Translations under genes and position numbers: made by a program
Part shown: piece after piece, positions 46,016-56,084 of the stretch
Position numbering within the stretch: the first letter of the stretch is position 1
Layout: each line of letters begins with the position of its first letter
Notes under the pieces: generated by a model
The model's database searches: none
Told to the model about the DNA's origin: nothing
The model's input: only the letters and a program-made list of their open reading frames with translations
From: Anaerolineales bacterium
GTDB lineage: Bacteria > Chloroflexota > Anaerolineae > Anaerolineales > Villigracilaceae
NCBI GenBank assembly: GCA_014860745.1
Contig: JACZJC010000078.1
Span: 1 to 64,000, forward strand
DNA: 64,000 nucleotides
Direction: 5' to 3'

Positions 46016-47554
46016 TTATTCAGATTGGAAAGGTACATTTACTTCCTTTAGTTTCGATTTCACAATATTTAATAAGTCGGCCGCAGTTCCTTTTTGTGAT
46101 TTGGCTATATCAACGAGTTCCTCGGGGTCCGCTTTGATATTGAAAAGCTGGGCTTTTTCTCCCCCCTCTTCAAGTTCATCGTAACCAAGATAATAAATAA
46201 GTTTGTATTCTCCCTCGACATGCATGATCGTGCCCTGCTGGATTGGATGCGCCGGGTCATTGCGCCTGGCTTGCACCGCGTATACAGGTTTGTTACTTTG
46301 GAGAACCTGGGGGGCGAAGGGCGGCAATATGGACCCTTCAGACCACTCCGGAATATCATGGCCGGTTACGTGCAGGAGAGTCGTCATAACGTCGATGGCG
46401 CTGGTCGGTGTATGGATATCCTGACCGGTTTGCTGACCCGGTTCAAAAATCATCAATGGGATTCGAACAAGGGGCTGATAAAGGGTCGGTGTGGTATGGC
46501 CGGAGATGCCGCGTTCCTGCATTTCACCATGATCGGATGTAAACACCACCCAGGTGTTTTCCAACAACCCTGCGGATTCGAGCGCATTGAATAATCTTCC
46601 AAATTCACTGTCCACATTCAGGATGAATTCGTCGTAATATGCCCGGGACTTTGCCAGGGTTTCATAGAGATTATCCTCGGTAAATAGATCGTCCGGTTTA
46701 TTCAGGGGGTTCCACGCATCATGGACGAATGTATCGCTGAATTCCCGCCTCGGTTTATAGGGAAAGTGGGGGGGGAAAAAATGAAAATATCCAAAAAACG
46801 GCTGGTCGAGACCCACCAGGCGGTCTTCCAGCCAGTCAATGCCTGCTTCGAGCGTATAGTAATTATCGGCATTGGTGCTGGGCAGTCCGTTCGGGTAGAG
46901 GTCTTTGTACCCTGCGATTTTTTCGTCGCGGCTTTTTTCGTATAAATGGGACAGGAAAAGGGAGTATGCGAATCCCTCTTCGCTGCGTTTCATCGCCCGT
47001 ATCCAGCTGACCGTGGCAATATCTTCATCCCTGGAAAATATAGTACGGATCAAGCCGTCATTGTTGATGAATAGTTTTTCCCTTGGGACGTACTCATCGA
47101 TATCCTGTTGAAATTGCGCTAATAACGTATTTGCCAGCGGATTGTGGGTATATGAAATCCGATAATAGTCATCGAAGGCATTGAAGACGCTGCTGCCTGC
47201 CAGGGTATCCCTTACCTTTGCTCCGAACCGGAATGCGCGATGGGTCCATGGAAGGGTCATGGTCAGCAGGGATGCCGTGCCCGGGGTGGTGAAGTTGCCG
47301 TTTGCGAAGTGATTGTGATACACCTTTGCCCGTTTGGCGAGTTTTGCCAGATTCGGCATGGTATCCCGTTCGTATCCGTACAAGGAAATGTTATAGGCAG
47401 AAAGTGCATCGAACACGATAACTAGAACGTTTTTTTTCTCACCCTGTAGGAACTGGATTGCGCCTAGCTTTTTCAGCAGGGGAGGGGCGACAATCCCGAG
47501 CGGCGCCGCCCCTGCCAGCTTAAGGAAGTCACGACGGCTGAGACCATGTTTCAC
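46016..47554 (-). CDS. Tat-signal sulfatase-like hydrolase/transferase, paralog of 16779-18317
   Basis: MKHGLSRRDFLKLAGAAPLGIVAPPLLKKLGAIQFLQGEKKNVLVIVFDALSAYNISLYGYERDTMPNLAKLAKRAKVYHNHFANGNFTTPGTASLLTM. Confidence 0.88.
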   Translation of the reverse strand: MKHGLSRRDFLKLAGAAPLGIVAPPLLKKLGAIQFLQGEKKNVLVIVFDALSAYNISLYGYERDTMPNLAKLAKRAKVYHNHFANGNFTTPGTASLLTMTLPWTHRAFRFGAKVRDTLAGSSVFNAFDDYYRISYTHNPLANTLLAQFQQDIDEYVPREKLFINNDGLIRTIFSRDEDIATVSWIRAMKRSEEGFAYSLFLSHLYEKSRDEKIAGYKDLYPNGLPSTNADNYYTLEAGIDWLEDRLVGLDQPFFGYFHFFPPHFPYKPRREFSDTFVHDAWNPLNKPDDLFTEDNLYETLAKSRAYYDEFILNVDSEFGRLFNALESAGLLENTWVVFTSDHGEMQERGISGHTTPTLYQPLVRIPLMIFEPGQQTGQDIHTPTSAIDVMTTLLHVTGHDIPEWSEGSILPPFAPQVLQSNKPVYAVQARRNDPAHPIQQGTIMHVEGEYKLIYYLGYDELEEGGEKAQLFNIKADPEELVDIAKSQKGTAADLLNIVKSKLKEVNVPFQSE

Positions 47555-47566
47555 TTTTTATGAACC

Positions 47567-48151
47567 TCAAATGTTGCGGATTAATAGAATGACCCCGGCG
47601 GCAATGTCAACGACCAGGTATAAGATCATTAGCGTGGAAAGCCGTTCGATACTTGCCTCAACGAAGCGAAAAAATTTATCGGATGCCAGGACAAAGTAAG
47701 TTGGACTTAATATGGTTGGCACCACAATGAGGAGGGCCACCGAATATAAAACCCGCAAGGGATGATCGAACCCCACAAAAAAAGCGATCACCTGCGGCGG
47801 CATGGAACTTTCGCGGAAAAAGTATATATGCCCCGCTATGGCCCAGAGCGAAACAATGGTGACCAGGATGCTCAATAGGGCGATCCGCCTTTTTTCCCCC
47901 CACTTTTTTGAAATCAACAGCCCAAGGATTGCGAAGGCAAAAAAGATAACGACGCTTTCCACAAGAGCAAAGATCAATCCATAGGCCATCACCCCGACCG
48001 CATCCCAGGAATCTGTACGTTCAGTCACCCAGGAAAAATCATTGAAGGTCAGGATAAAGGTCCAAATGTGAAGCGGCAGGGCGCTCATCAGGAACAGGGA
48101 CCACAGCCCCTGCCGGGAGTAAAACCTCAAGGTTGCATTAAAGGTAGCCAA
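47567..48151 (-). CDS. Hypothetical multi-pass membrane protein
   Basis: 194-aa ORF with several hydrophobic segments; overlaps the upstream phosphodiesterase gene end. Confidence 0.7.
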   Translation of the reverse strand: MATFNATLRFYSRQGLWSLFLMSALPLHIWTFILTFNDFSWVTERTDSWDAVGVMAYGLIFALVESVVIFFAFAILGLLISKKWGEKRRIALLSILVTIVSLWAIAGHIYFFRESSMPPQVIAFFVGFDHPLRVLYSVALLIVVPTILSPTYFVLASDKFFRFVEASIERLSTLMILYLVVDIAAGVILLIRNI

Positions 48152-49952
48152 GATCTTTTAACCTTTTTTCGATCTGCTCCTCGTCTTCGTCGCTGTACGA
48201 AGGAGGAGGCGGCGCCTTTTGACTATTTTTTAAATTTTTACCAAGTGCGATGGCGGGGATATCGCGATACGAAGGCGCTGACCAATTGTCTAGCCCTTCG
48301 TTCGAAAAAAGAACGCCGGGAACGGATTTTGAGTCAAAGCAGTGATCAGCACCCCAATGCTCATCATTCTTTTCGATTGCTTCGCTTCGCCACTGACCGA
48401 GGCCTGTTTCCGCCGACCCGCGATAGGGTGGGCAATAGCCGACAAAGAGATCGGGGCCGTATGCCGCAAAGGGACCTTGATATGCTTCGCTGCGAATAAG
48501 GGCGGTTTGAACTACCTGTCCGCCATCGGGACCTTTCCATTGGAGCAAATCTTCTTTCAGTTTCGTGAGTAGATTCGTTGCGTGATTCTCATCGACCAGA
48601 CCCTTGCCTTCCCTGCCCGCAATGTTCAGGTAGATGCTGTTCAAACCCAAAGCGTAAGCCTGAGTCTGGGACCAGTCAGCCTCTTTCAGGTCAGAGGATG
48701 AGGCGTTTTTCTTCATCAGATAATTGTGATCCACAAGCCATCGGTTCAAATGGACTTTGTAATCGAATCTTCCAAAACCATGATCGGAGAGGACGAGGAT
48801 GCGGGTATTCTTTTTTCGAGATGCTTTTTCGACAATCCGGCCGATCATCTGGTCGAGGCGGACGTACCATGATTCGATGACATCCTCCCTGCCTTTGAAG
48901 AACATATGCTGAACGCGGTCGAGGCTGTCGAAGACACAGGCAAGCAGGCCTTCTTCGAAAGTACTCAGGGAGTGATTGAGAACCCGTTCGCGCTCTTCGT
49001 CGATCATTTCACATAGCTTGAGGAATTGTTCGTCGTTGATGAGGCCTTCATTGAGGGCTGTGGTATCCTGCGGCCAGCCCAGGGTTAGGAATGGGCCGTT
49101 TTTCTTCCATTGATCCTGAATGAAATTTTTCGGTGTGGCGTATGGCCAGGGGGAGGCCAGCGGATGAAGTTGAAGCGGCAGGAAATAAATCGATACCGGG
49201 TTCAGGTTGGTGAGAATGGCGCGGCTGATGGCTTTGACGGTCATGCCAAAGCCGACCGCGAAAGGTAGTTCGACGATCTCGCCCCATTCGCCGAACTTCA
49301 GGTTGACTTTTTGTTTCCCGATCTGCAGGGCGGCATGTTGATTGTCGCCTATCTCCAACTCAAAGTTGACGTTGACGCTTCCGTTCTTTTTTGCGGGGCC
49401 TTCAAGAATGCCGTTGTATTTCGAAGCACCCTTCTTTGTCAATGGGCGGATGGCTGTCTTCCGTTCGGAATCCTCCGGGAGAGTTTCAACCGAAAAGTGT
49501 GTTCCCACGCCAAGACGGCCAAGGATATCCGGAGTCCCAAGCCCGGGGATGGTCTGTACGGGGGAGGCGAATTTTGCAGGAAATGTGGCAGGCCACCACA
49601 TGGAAGTGGCGGGATATCCGTCTTCCACAGATTCATCGAAGATGGTGCGGGCTGTATAGGGTGGGACGAATTGCAGCCCGAGCAGGTTTTTCTGTGTTGG
49701 CAGAAGGGATACCTGCAGACTGTAGTTGGCGGGGTTGCGATGCACGAAATCGAACATCCCATGGCCGCCGGGGTTCATACCCGTGGCAATGCTTGTCCAC
49801 GAAACTTCGCTTTGCGGTGGGTCGGAAACCTGAAATCGGGAATATCCCCCAGCCTGTAGGAGTTTGCTCAGGTTTGGGGTTTTGCCTTGCGAATGAAGTT
49901 TTTCGAAGAACGTTGGGTCGAAGGCGTCCAGGCCAATAATCAGTGTACGCAT
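48138..49952 (-). CDS. Type I phosphodiesterase/nucleotide pyrophosphatase-like (alkaline phosphatase superfamily)
   Basis: MRTLIIGLDAFDPTFFEKLHSQGKTPNLSKLLQAGGYSRFQVSDPPQSEVSWTSIATGMNPGGHGMFDFV; VLSDHGFG. Confidence 0.9.
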   Translation of the reverse strand: MRTLIIGLDAFDPTFFEKLHSQGKTPNLSKLLQAGGYSRFQVSDPPQSEVSWTSIATGMNPGGHGMFDFVHRNPANYSLQVSLLPTQKNLLGLQFVPPYTARTIFDESVEDGYPATSMWWPATFPAKFASPVQTIPGLGTPDILGRLGVGTHFSVETLPEDSERKTAIRPLTKKGASKYNGILEGPAKKNGSVNVNFELEIGDNQHAALQIGKQKVNLKFGEWGEIVELPFAVGFGMTVKAISRAILTNLNPVSIYFLPLQLHPLASPWPYATPKNFIQDQWKKNGPFLTLGWPQDTTALNEGLINDEQFLKLCEMIDEERERVLNHSLSTFEEGLLACVFDSLDRVQHMFFKGREDVIESWYVRLDQMIGRIVEKASRKKNTRILVLSDHGFGRFDYKVHLNRWLVDHNYLMKKNASSSDLKEADWSQTQAYALGLNSIYLNIAGREGKGLVDENHATNLLTKLKEDLLQWKGPDGGQVVQTALIRSEAYQGPFAAYGPDLFVGYCPPYRGSAETGLGQWRSEAIEKNDEHWGADHCFDSKSVPGVLFSNEGLDNWSAPSYRDIPAIALGKNLKNSQKAPPPPSYSDEDEEQIEKRLKDLGYL

Positions 49953-50019
49953 GAGTGAGGATTATTTTTATTCAGAAAGCGGGCGGCGCGTATTTCAAGA
50001 CCGCCGCCCGAGGTCAATG

Positions 50020-50208
50020 CTATTTATTGGTTTCAGACTGATCTTGCGTAGTCTCATCGTTCTCATTCTCTTTGCGCATGGAGCGGCGGAATTTTGCGAT
50101 TGCCATTTTGATGCGGCCGGAGAACATCAGAACCGTGCCGGAGATCAGGCCGAACGTCACGGCAAGGATTTGGAATAACATTCCACCAGAGCTGGGATCA
50201 ATATACAT
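50020..50208 (-). CDS. Small membrane protein associated with the AP-superfamily cluster
   Basis: MYIDPSSGGMLFQILAVTFGLISGTVLMFSGRIKMAIAKFRRSMRKE. Confidence 0.65.
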   Translation of the reverse strand: MYIDPSSGGMLFQILAVTFGLISGTVLMFSGRIKMAIAKFRRSMRKENENDETTQDQSETNK

Positions 50209-50395
50209 ACTTTCCTCTTTTAATTATATTTACTTGATTTGATATTGTATTAATATATCACAATCCCGAAGTCCGTGACAGACAGGCACGAGGCGGCTTT
50301 GGAGCGGGCAAATTATACTTTATGGGGGATTACTCCGTGGTTGTTTTTGGCTATAATTCTAAAAACCAAAATTTTTATCAACAAGGAGAAAAAAG

Positions 50396-50860
50396 ATGAA
50401 AAAATACAGTATGTTCCTGGCTATTCTGGCATTGGTATTGGCTTCCTTGGCCTGCCAGACGGTGGTCGGCGGCGGGAATGGTGTGGACCAGGTCGAAAAC
50501 CTGCCCCCTGTGGACAATCCCGAAGAGTTTTCCACCGCTTCTCCCGAATCTTCCGATGATTTTGGCTTTTCTTTCGAAGGTGATTCTGAATTCCCGACGC
50601 CCGACGACGCGACGAATGTCGTCAGCGTGGCGGGGACAGTAAATTATCAAACCAAATTAAGCCTCGACGAGGTGATGGCGTTCTATCGTGACTACTACGG
50701 TAAGCAGGGGTTCACGGAACGCGACCTGTTAACCACCGTCACTGACGGCGTCTTTAGCTTTGTTTTTGACGGCCACGAAAGCGGAAAGGCCATCGTCATT
50801 CAAGGTGTTGACCTTGGTGATGGAACGGTGAATGTGAATATTTCCCTTCAGGATGTATAG
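50396..50860 (+). CDS. Small lipoprotein of unknown function
   Basis: MKKYSMFLAILALVLASLACQ lipobox. Confidence 0.7.
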   Translation: MKKYSMFLAILALVLASLACQTVVGGGNGVDQVENLPPVDNPEEFSTASPESSDDFGFSFEGDSEFPTPDDATNVVSVAGTVNYQTKLSLDEVMAFYRDYYGKQGFTERDLLTTVTDGVFSFVFDGHESGKAIVIQGVDLGDGTVNVNISLQDV

Positions 50861-50911
50861 AAAAGCATCCCGAAAATTCGTTTCCATGATGCGTTGACGA
50901 AAGTCGGAGAC

Positions 50912-51808
50912 ATGAACAAGACGATAATTCTGCCCTCCTTTATATTTGCTATGATTTTGCTTGCAGGATGTTCCAGACCGCCTTCCGGTAATGTCTCTTT
51001 GCCTGAAATTGGAAGTACTCGGGTGTCGTCCATGGACGGGATGAGCATGGTCTATGTTCCCGAAGGCCGCTTCATCATGGGAAGTGAGTTTGGTCTCACC
51101 GATGAGCAGCCTCAACACGAAGTATTTCTCGACGCCTACTGGATCGACTTGACGGAAGCAAGCAATGGGATGTATCGCCAATGTGTTGCGGATAAAAAAT
51201 GCGATAACCCTGAATCGACAATTTTCTTTGATGATACGGATTACCGGGACCATCCAGCGGTTTTTGTCTCATGGGAAGATGCGCAAAATTACTGCGCCTG
51301 GGCGGGTCGCCGCCTGCCCACGGAGGCGGAGTGGGAGAAAGCCGCCATTTGGGATCCGAACACGAACGAGCAACGCACGTATCCCTGGGGAGGAAAATAT
51401 GATTGCAGGATGGGTAACTTCGATGATGAGTTGAGTTTGGATGCTTCGATCATGCCGGACACGAACGAAGGATGTGATGGTTTTGTTGGCAGTGCACCGG
51501 CAGGGAGCTTCCCTGAGAGCACCAGTCCATATGGCGCTTTGGACATGGGTGGTAATGTTTGGGAATGGGTACACGATGCATTCATCGAAGTGGATCCGCT
51601 TGGTTCCTCTGTGCAGAACTATTATGCAATTTCGCCGGATTCCAATCCCCAGGGAGTGGATCCTGAAATCACGGTCTATCGTGTTGTGAGGGGAGGTTCC
51701 TGGAGCACCATGTTTGGCTTTGGAAGAGGAGCATACCGTCTTTGGTATGGGTTGGACGAGATCCACGATGATGTGGGTTTTCGCTGTGCCTTGCCGGCTG
51801 TGCCTTGA
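50912..51808 (+). CDS. Lipoprotein with SUMF1/FGE-sulfatase fold, lacking the FGE catalytic cysteine pair
   Basis: LLAGC lipobox; MVYVPEGRFIMGSEFGLTDEQPQHEVFLDAYWIDLTEASNGMY...WEDAQNYCAWAGRRLPTEAEWEKAA...RGGSWSTMFGFGRGAYRLWYGLDEIHDDVGFRCA. Confidence 0.85.
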   Translation: MNKTIILPSFIFAMILLAGCSRPPSGNVSLPEIGSTRVSSMDGMSMVYVPEGRFIMGSEFGLTDEQPQHEVFLDAYWIDLTEASNGMYRQCVADKKCDNPESTIFFDDTDYRDHPAVFVSWEDAQNYCAWAGRRLPTEAEWEKAAIWDPNTNEQRTYPWGGKYDCRMGNFDDELSLDASIMPDTNEGCDGFVGSAPAGSFPESTSPYGALDMGGNVWEWVHDAFIEVDPLGSSVQNYYAISPDSNPQGVDPEITVYRVVRGGSWSTMFGFGRGAYRLWYGLDEIHDDVGFRCALPAVP

Positions 51809-51840
51809 TTGAAAAATCACCCCAATAATTTTATAAACAG

Positions 51841-51880
51841 AAAATGCTGCCGATGTTTATTATGTCGGCTGCATTTTTAT
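51841..51880. terminator. Bidirectional terminator between convergent genes
   Basis: AAAATGCTGCCGA-tgtttattatg-TCGGCTGCATTTTT. Confidence 0.7.
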
Positions 51881-53581
51881 TTTAACTTCCACCCATTTTC
51901 GGAGGGAATTGACAAGGAAAATCTTTGAGCAATTTGCCAGTTCATCCCTGTGAAGAATCCGCTCTTGGATTTGGCCGGTCTCCAGCAACCAGCCGCGGAA
52001 AGTGCCGGGGAGCAGCCCACAGGTGACGGGGGGAGTGAAGCGTTCGTTATCCATTTCCACAACCAGATTACCGATGGTGAATTCGGTTAATTCGCCATTT
52101 TCATTGAAGACTAGAACATCATCATATTCCTTTGGGGGAGAGGGATAGATCTCGCGGTGGGTTGTTTTATGGAAGAGAAAAACATTGCTTGAATTCACTG
52201 AATGGTTAGCCAGGCAGGCTTTGAACACTCGTTCTTCCGAAAGAAAATCAACGGTCTCTTCTGAAAATTCGCCGGAACGGTTGACTAAAATTTTTACACG
52301 CTTCGGGGAAGTGAAGCCTCCCGCCACCTCGGAGAGAAAATCCACCAGCCCTTCCCTTGAAAAAGAAAAATCGAAATATTCCGCCGAATCTGCCATGCGG
52401 GCGATGTGCTTATCCAGCAGGAAATACCCTTCGTTCGGAGTCCAAAGTATGGTTTCGAAAAGTGAAAATTCAACGGGACGTTCCGTCAGCACCCGGGCTT
52501 TGAGCAGCGCCTCGTTGAATTCATCCGTGCTGGTCGAATCCCAGACGATTCCGCCTCCCACGCCATATTCCGCCTGCGCTTTTGTTTTGTCGATCAACGC
52601 CGTGCGGATGGCGACATTGAATTGCGCCATGCGATTCGGAGAAATATATCCGATGGAACCCGTGTAAATCCTGCGCGGAGTTGTTTCCAACTGCGCGATG
52701 ATTTTCATCGTGCTGACCTTCGGTGCGCCTGTGATGGAGGCGCAGGGAAAGAGTGCGGAAAATATTTCAGTGATGGATGATTTTGTTTTGGCCTGCACAG
52801 TCGAGGTCATTTGAAGAAGCGTCGGATATTTTTCCACATGAAACAAATCAGGGACTTGTACACTGCCAATCTCAGCGATTCGCCCAAGGTCATTGCGGAC
52901 CATGTCCACGATCATGACATTTTCCGCGCGGTTTTTTTCGGATGCGCGTAGCCAATTTGAGTTATCCAAGTCTTCGCTTTTGAATCGTCCGCGTTTGAAC
53001 GTCCCTTTCATTGGGCGGCTGTAAATCCAATTCCCATCCAGCTTGAAGAATAACTCAGGGGAGGCCGAACAAATCACATGCCTGCCGATGTTGAGCATGG
53101 CGGCATACTTGTTTTGGCTCTGGGCAAGATGTAGAAAGAAATTCCATTCATCTTCGACGAAATCCGCTTTCAGGCGCATCGTGTAATTGACCTGATACGT
53201 CTGCCCGTGCGCGATGGCGTCTTTTATTTTTTCGATGGCGGTGTTATAACTTTCGCGCCCGGTGGTCGCCTGCCAATTCAAGGAGGCAGGGCTTTCCTTC
53301 GGTGCTGGCAATTGAACCGTGCGCGGCTCTGAATACAGACCGAACCACAGCAGTGGAAATTCGCCCGGGCTTAAAACCTGCAGGGCGCTGTCGAAGGCAG
53401 GCGCAGCCTCGTAACTGACGAATCCCGCCGCATGCCAGCCGTTCGTATTGACAAGGCGCTCAACTTCTTTTAAAGTCTCCTTCACATCCCGAATCTGATC
53501 CGCTTGCAGGATCTTGTGCGGGTGTGAAAGATGCAGCCATTCGCCGCTGCTTTTTAATAAAACTTCATTTATGCCAACCAA
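51860..53581 (-). CDS. pabB: Aminodeoxychorismate synthase component I fused to aminotransferase class IV lyase (PabB-PabC)
   Basis: QVNYTMRL, SASPELFFKLDGNWIYSRPMKGT, GSIGYISPNRMAQFNVAIRTA then a class IV aminotransferase-like C-terminus. Confidence 0.9.
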   Translation of the reverse strand: MVGINEVLLKSSGEWLHLSHPHKILQADQIRDVKETLKEVERLVNTNGWHAAGFVSYEAAPAFDSALQVLSPGEFPLLWFGLYSEPRTVQLPAPKESPASLNWQATTGRESYNTAIEKIKDAIAHGQTYQVNYTMRLKADFVEDEWNFFLHLAQSQNKYAAMLNIGRHVICSASPELFFKLDGNWIYSRPMKGTFKRGRFKSEDLDNSNWLRASEKNRAENVMIVDMVRNDLGRIAEIGSVQVPDLFHVEKYPTLLQMTSTVQAKTKSSITEIFSALFPCASITGAPKVSTMKIIAQLETTPRRIYTGSIGYISPNRMAQFNVAIRTALIDKTKAQAEYGVGGGIVWDSTSTDEFNEALLKARVLTERPVEFSLFETILWTPNEGYFLLDKHIARMADSAEYFDFSFSREGLVDFLSEVAGGFTSPKRVKILVNRSGEFSEETVDFLSEERVFKACLANHSVNSSNVFLFHKTTHREIYPSPPKEYDDVLVFNENGELTEFTIGNLVVEMDNERFTPPVTCGLLPGTFRGWLLETGQIQERILHRDELANCSKIFLVNSLRKWVEVKIKMQPT

Positions 53582-53593
53582 GGTTGCCTCGAG

Positions 53594-53980
53594 ATGAAAA
53601 AATTCCTTTCAATTGTACCGCGCTGGTTTCCCGCCCTCCTGCTCATGCTGATCATCTTCGCCTTTTCCTCGCGCCCGAGCGATGAAATACCGCATTTCCC
53701 CGGCTGGGATTACTTCATCAAAAAAGGCGCGCACGCCCTCGGTTACGGCCTGCTCGCATTGGCATATTTGCGCATCTTCAAGGCGGAGAAAAAATATTAT
53801 CTGCTTTCGTGGCTGTTGGCGGTTTTTTATTCTGCAACCGATGAATTTCATCAATCTTTTGTACCTGGGCGGCACGCATCCGCCGCCGATGTTTTAGTCT
53901 TCGACAATTTTGGTGCAATAGCTGCATTGACCCTGCATTATTTTTGGAGAAAACGTGAAAAAGAAAATCAACCGGCGTGA
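53594..53980 (+). CDS. VanZ-family membrane protein
   Basis: ALLLMLIIFAFSSRPSDEIP...KKGAHALGYGLLALAYLR...YSATDEFHQSFVPGRHASAADVLVFDNFGAIAAL. Confidence 0.9.
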   Translation: MKKFLSIVPRWFPALLLMLIIFAFSSRPSDEIPHFPGWDYFIKKGAHALGYGLLALAYLRIFKAEKKYYLLSWLLAVFYSATDEFHQSFVPGRHASAADVLVFDNFGAIAALTLHYFWRKREKENQPA

Positions 53981-54308
53981 CTATTTACGAATCGCATCTA
54001 TCGGGACAGCCTCCGCCCTTGCTCTTTCATGCGGAATGATTCAAACCCCGCCCCGATCTTCGACCGAGGAGCCTGAATCCATGACCCAAACAGATTTGAA
54101 CACTGACAATTCCTCCCCCAGTGCGGAGGTGCTTGTCCTCGGCGAATATTCGCACATCTCGCTCTTCGCCAGCGGAGACGATTACGATGCACTCTTTGAG
54201 CCTGTGGATGATGTGTTGTTCTTCGCGGGCGAGGCGACATCAAGTGAATATCCCGGCACGGCGCATGGGGCGTATCTGACGGGAGTGGCGGCAGTGGGGG
54301 AGATGTAG
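53955..54308 (+). pseudogene. Flavin monoamine oxidase-like gene with internal deletion (signal + C-terminal tail only)
   Basis: RRDYLRIASIGTASALALSC signal, ...AEVLVLGEYSHISLFASGDDYDALFEPVDDVLFFAGEATSSEYPGTAHGAYLTGVAAVGEM. Confidence 0.75.
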
Positions 54309-54418
54309 CCATAGAGTGGCAGATAATACGGATTTATACGGCGAATATCTGGAAGTAAAATAATCTTCTTCAAATGGGAGAGAAGTAAGCCTAAGCCTCG
54401 ACGAAAATTTTAGAATTG

Positions 54419-55069
54419 TTATTCTGTTTTTTGTGGGAAAGATCTTAAAGTCATTTCGGGCCAATAACGTTTGCGAAGCCGTTCGTATGTTTCAGTTAAT
54501 GCCCATCTCGGAAGGTTTGCTGATGTTCCTTGGGTGTTCCACTTAAAGACGCCCACATAATAATATGGGTGTTTATATGAAACAGGATTCATGATTGATT
54601 GTTCTAATGAGCCAAGCGTATCATCGTTAAAAGGATCGGTTGCAGCAAAGTGTGCGGCAACTTTGTTCCTCCAAAGATAAATTTCTGGAATTGCATCTCT
54701 AACATAGTCTGTGCAATATGCCTTTATTACCTTTTTGTTCATCGGATCTACTAATGCGCTAGATCGCCATTTTTTCTTCTTCATCAAATCTACTAGTGCT
54801 ATTTAACGTAAATAATTGACAATCGTTGTTGAAAACCAATTAAAAGAACACGGAATAATCGGTGCGACATTATTTGAGATATGCCCAACAACATTGGCTG
54901 CATGAGGATCTTTGGCAATCATGCTTAATTCTTGCTCGCGGACAGTATCGGCTAGGATTTTCAGCCCCACATAGCTTTGAGGAAAAACTTGATAGTTATT
55001 AAAGGGAGAATTTGTAGGATCAAGCGAAATGCCTTGAGCATGGTCGAGAATAATAGGAGGTGTATTCAT
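54419..55069 (-). pseudogene. Hypothetical protein gene split by one in-frame TAA (54803-54805)
   Basis: ORFs 54803..55069 and 54419..54787 lie in the same frame: ...FSTTIVNYLR*IALVDLMKKKKWRSS... Confidence 0.7.
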
Positions 55070-55163
55070 TTATTGTTAACCATTTATCTCTCTTCGTAAA
55101 TGAAGTTATGTAAAATAACTTCATCCTATCCGTCCCAATTCGCCATCCACCCTCAACCGCCCC

Positions 55164-55937
55164 TTATTCAAACTCAATCTCGATCTCTTCGTCGTCCTTC
55201 CAATCTTCACTGCGCTCGAACTCGATGTCGCCGAACAGCACATCCTGCCTGGCGGTCACGCGATAGCGCTTAACCAACTCCAGCAGCGCGAGGAAGGTCA
55301 CTACGATCTCCACGCGTGTGGCTTTGTCGGTGATCAGCCCGCTGAATGACATGCGCTGAATGTTCTTCAATGTCTTGGTGATGAAGTCGATCTTCTCGCG
55401 GATGGTCACCCTCGGCGCGGTGATGATCGTCCCCAGCGGTTTCTTGTCCGCGCCTTTTGAGAACGCAGATTCTGCGGCGTTGAGCAAGCCTTCGAGAGTC
55501 AGATTCGAGAGGTCAAGTTTCGGTTCCACTTTCGGAGGCGGCGCCACACGCAGGAACGTCCGCAGGTTTTGGGACTGCCGTTCTTCCATCCAGGCAGCGA
55601 TTTCCTTGTAACGTTTGTACAGCCTCAACTGCTCCACAAGCGAAACGCCAGGGTCTTCCTCGCCAACTTCGCGTTCGGGCGGGCGCGGCAATAGCGCTTC
55701 TGACTTGATCTGCACCAGCTTCGCCGCGATCACCAGGAACGACGAGATCTCTTCGGGTAGTTGATTCTCCACCGCCCGCAAATGCTCAAGGTACTGGTCC
55801 GTCACCGAGGCCAGCGACACCGACGTAATATCCAATTCGGCGCGTTCGATCAGGCTCAACAACAAGTCAAGCGGACCCTCGTAGTCCGGGGTCAGAACCT
55901 TATACGTGCCGAGTTGATTTCCAAAAATTCCATCCAT
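55164..55937 (-). CDS. scpA: Segregation and condensation protein A
   Basis: [42 protein letters not shown]. Confidence 0.93.
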   Translation of the reverse strand: MDGIFGNQLGTYKVLTPDYEGPLDLLLSLIERAELDITSVSLASVTDQYLEHLRAVENQLPEEISSFLVIAAKLVQIKSEALLPRPPEREVGEEDPGVSLVEQLRLYKRYKEIAAWMEERQSQNLRTFLRVAPPPKVEPKLDLSNLTLEGLLNAAESAFSKGADKKPLGTIITAPRVTIREKIDFITKTLKNIQRMSFSGLITDKATRVEIVVTFLALLELVKRYRVTARQDVLFGDIEFERSEDWKDDEEIEIEFE

Positions 55938-55967
55938 AGCGGGCGAATTATAACTTATGTACCTTTT

Positions 55968-56060
55968 CAGGACACGGATTTGACGGAAGGCACGGACAAA
56001 CACGGATTATTAAAATGTCTTTCAGTGTGCATCCGCGCGATCCGTGCCGTCCGTGTACAA
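55968..56060. repeat. CACGGA/TCCGTG-type imperfect palindromic intergenic repeat
   Basis: gacacggatttgacggaaggcacggacaaacacggatt ... atccgtgccgtccgtgt. Confidence 0.5.
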
Positions 56061-56084
56061 AAGGAGGGCGGTATAATCCAGCCC

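Noticed and set aside
50912-51808. Sulfatase-activating FGE paired with the two sulfatase-like proteins
   Set aside because: Catalytic cysteine pair not seen in the FGE-like protein, and no C/S-x-P-x-R motif in the sulfatase-like proteins.
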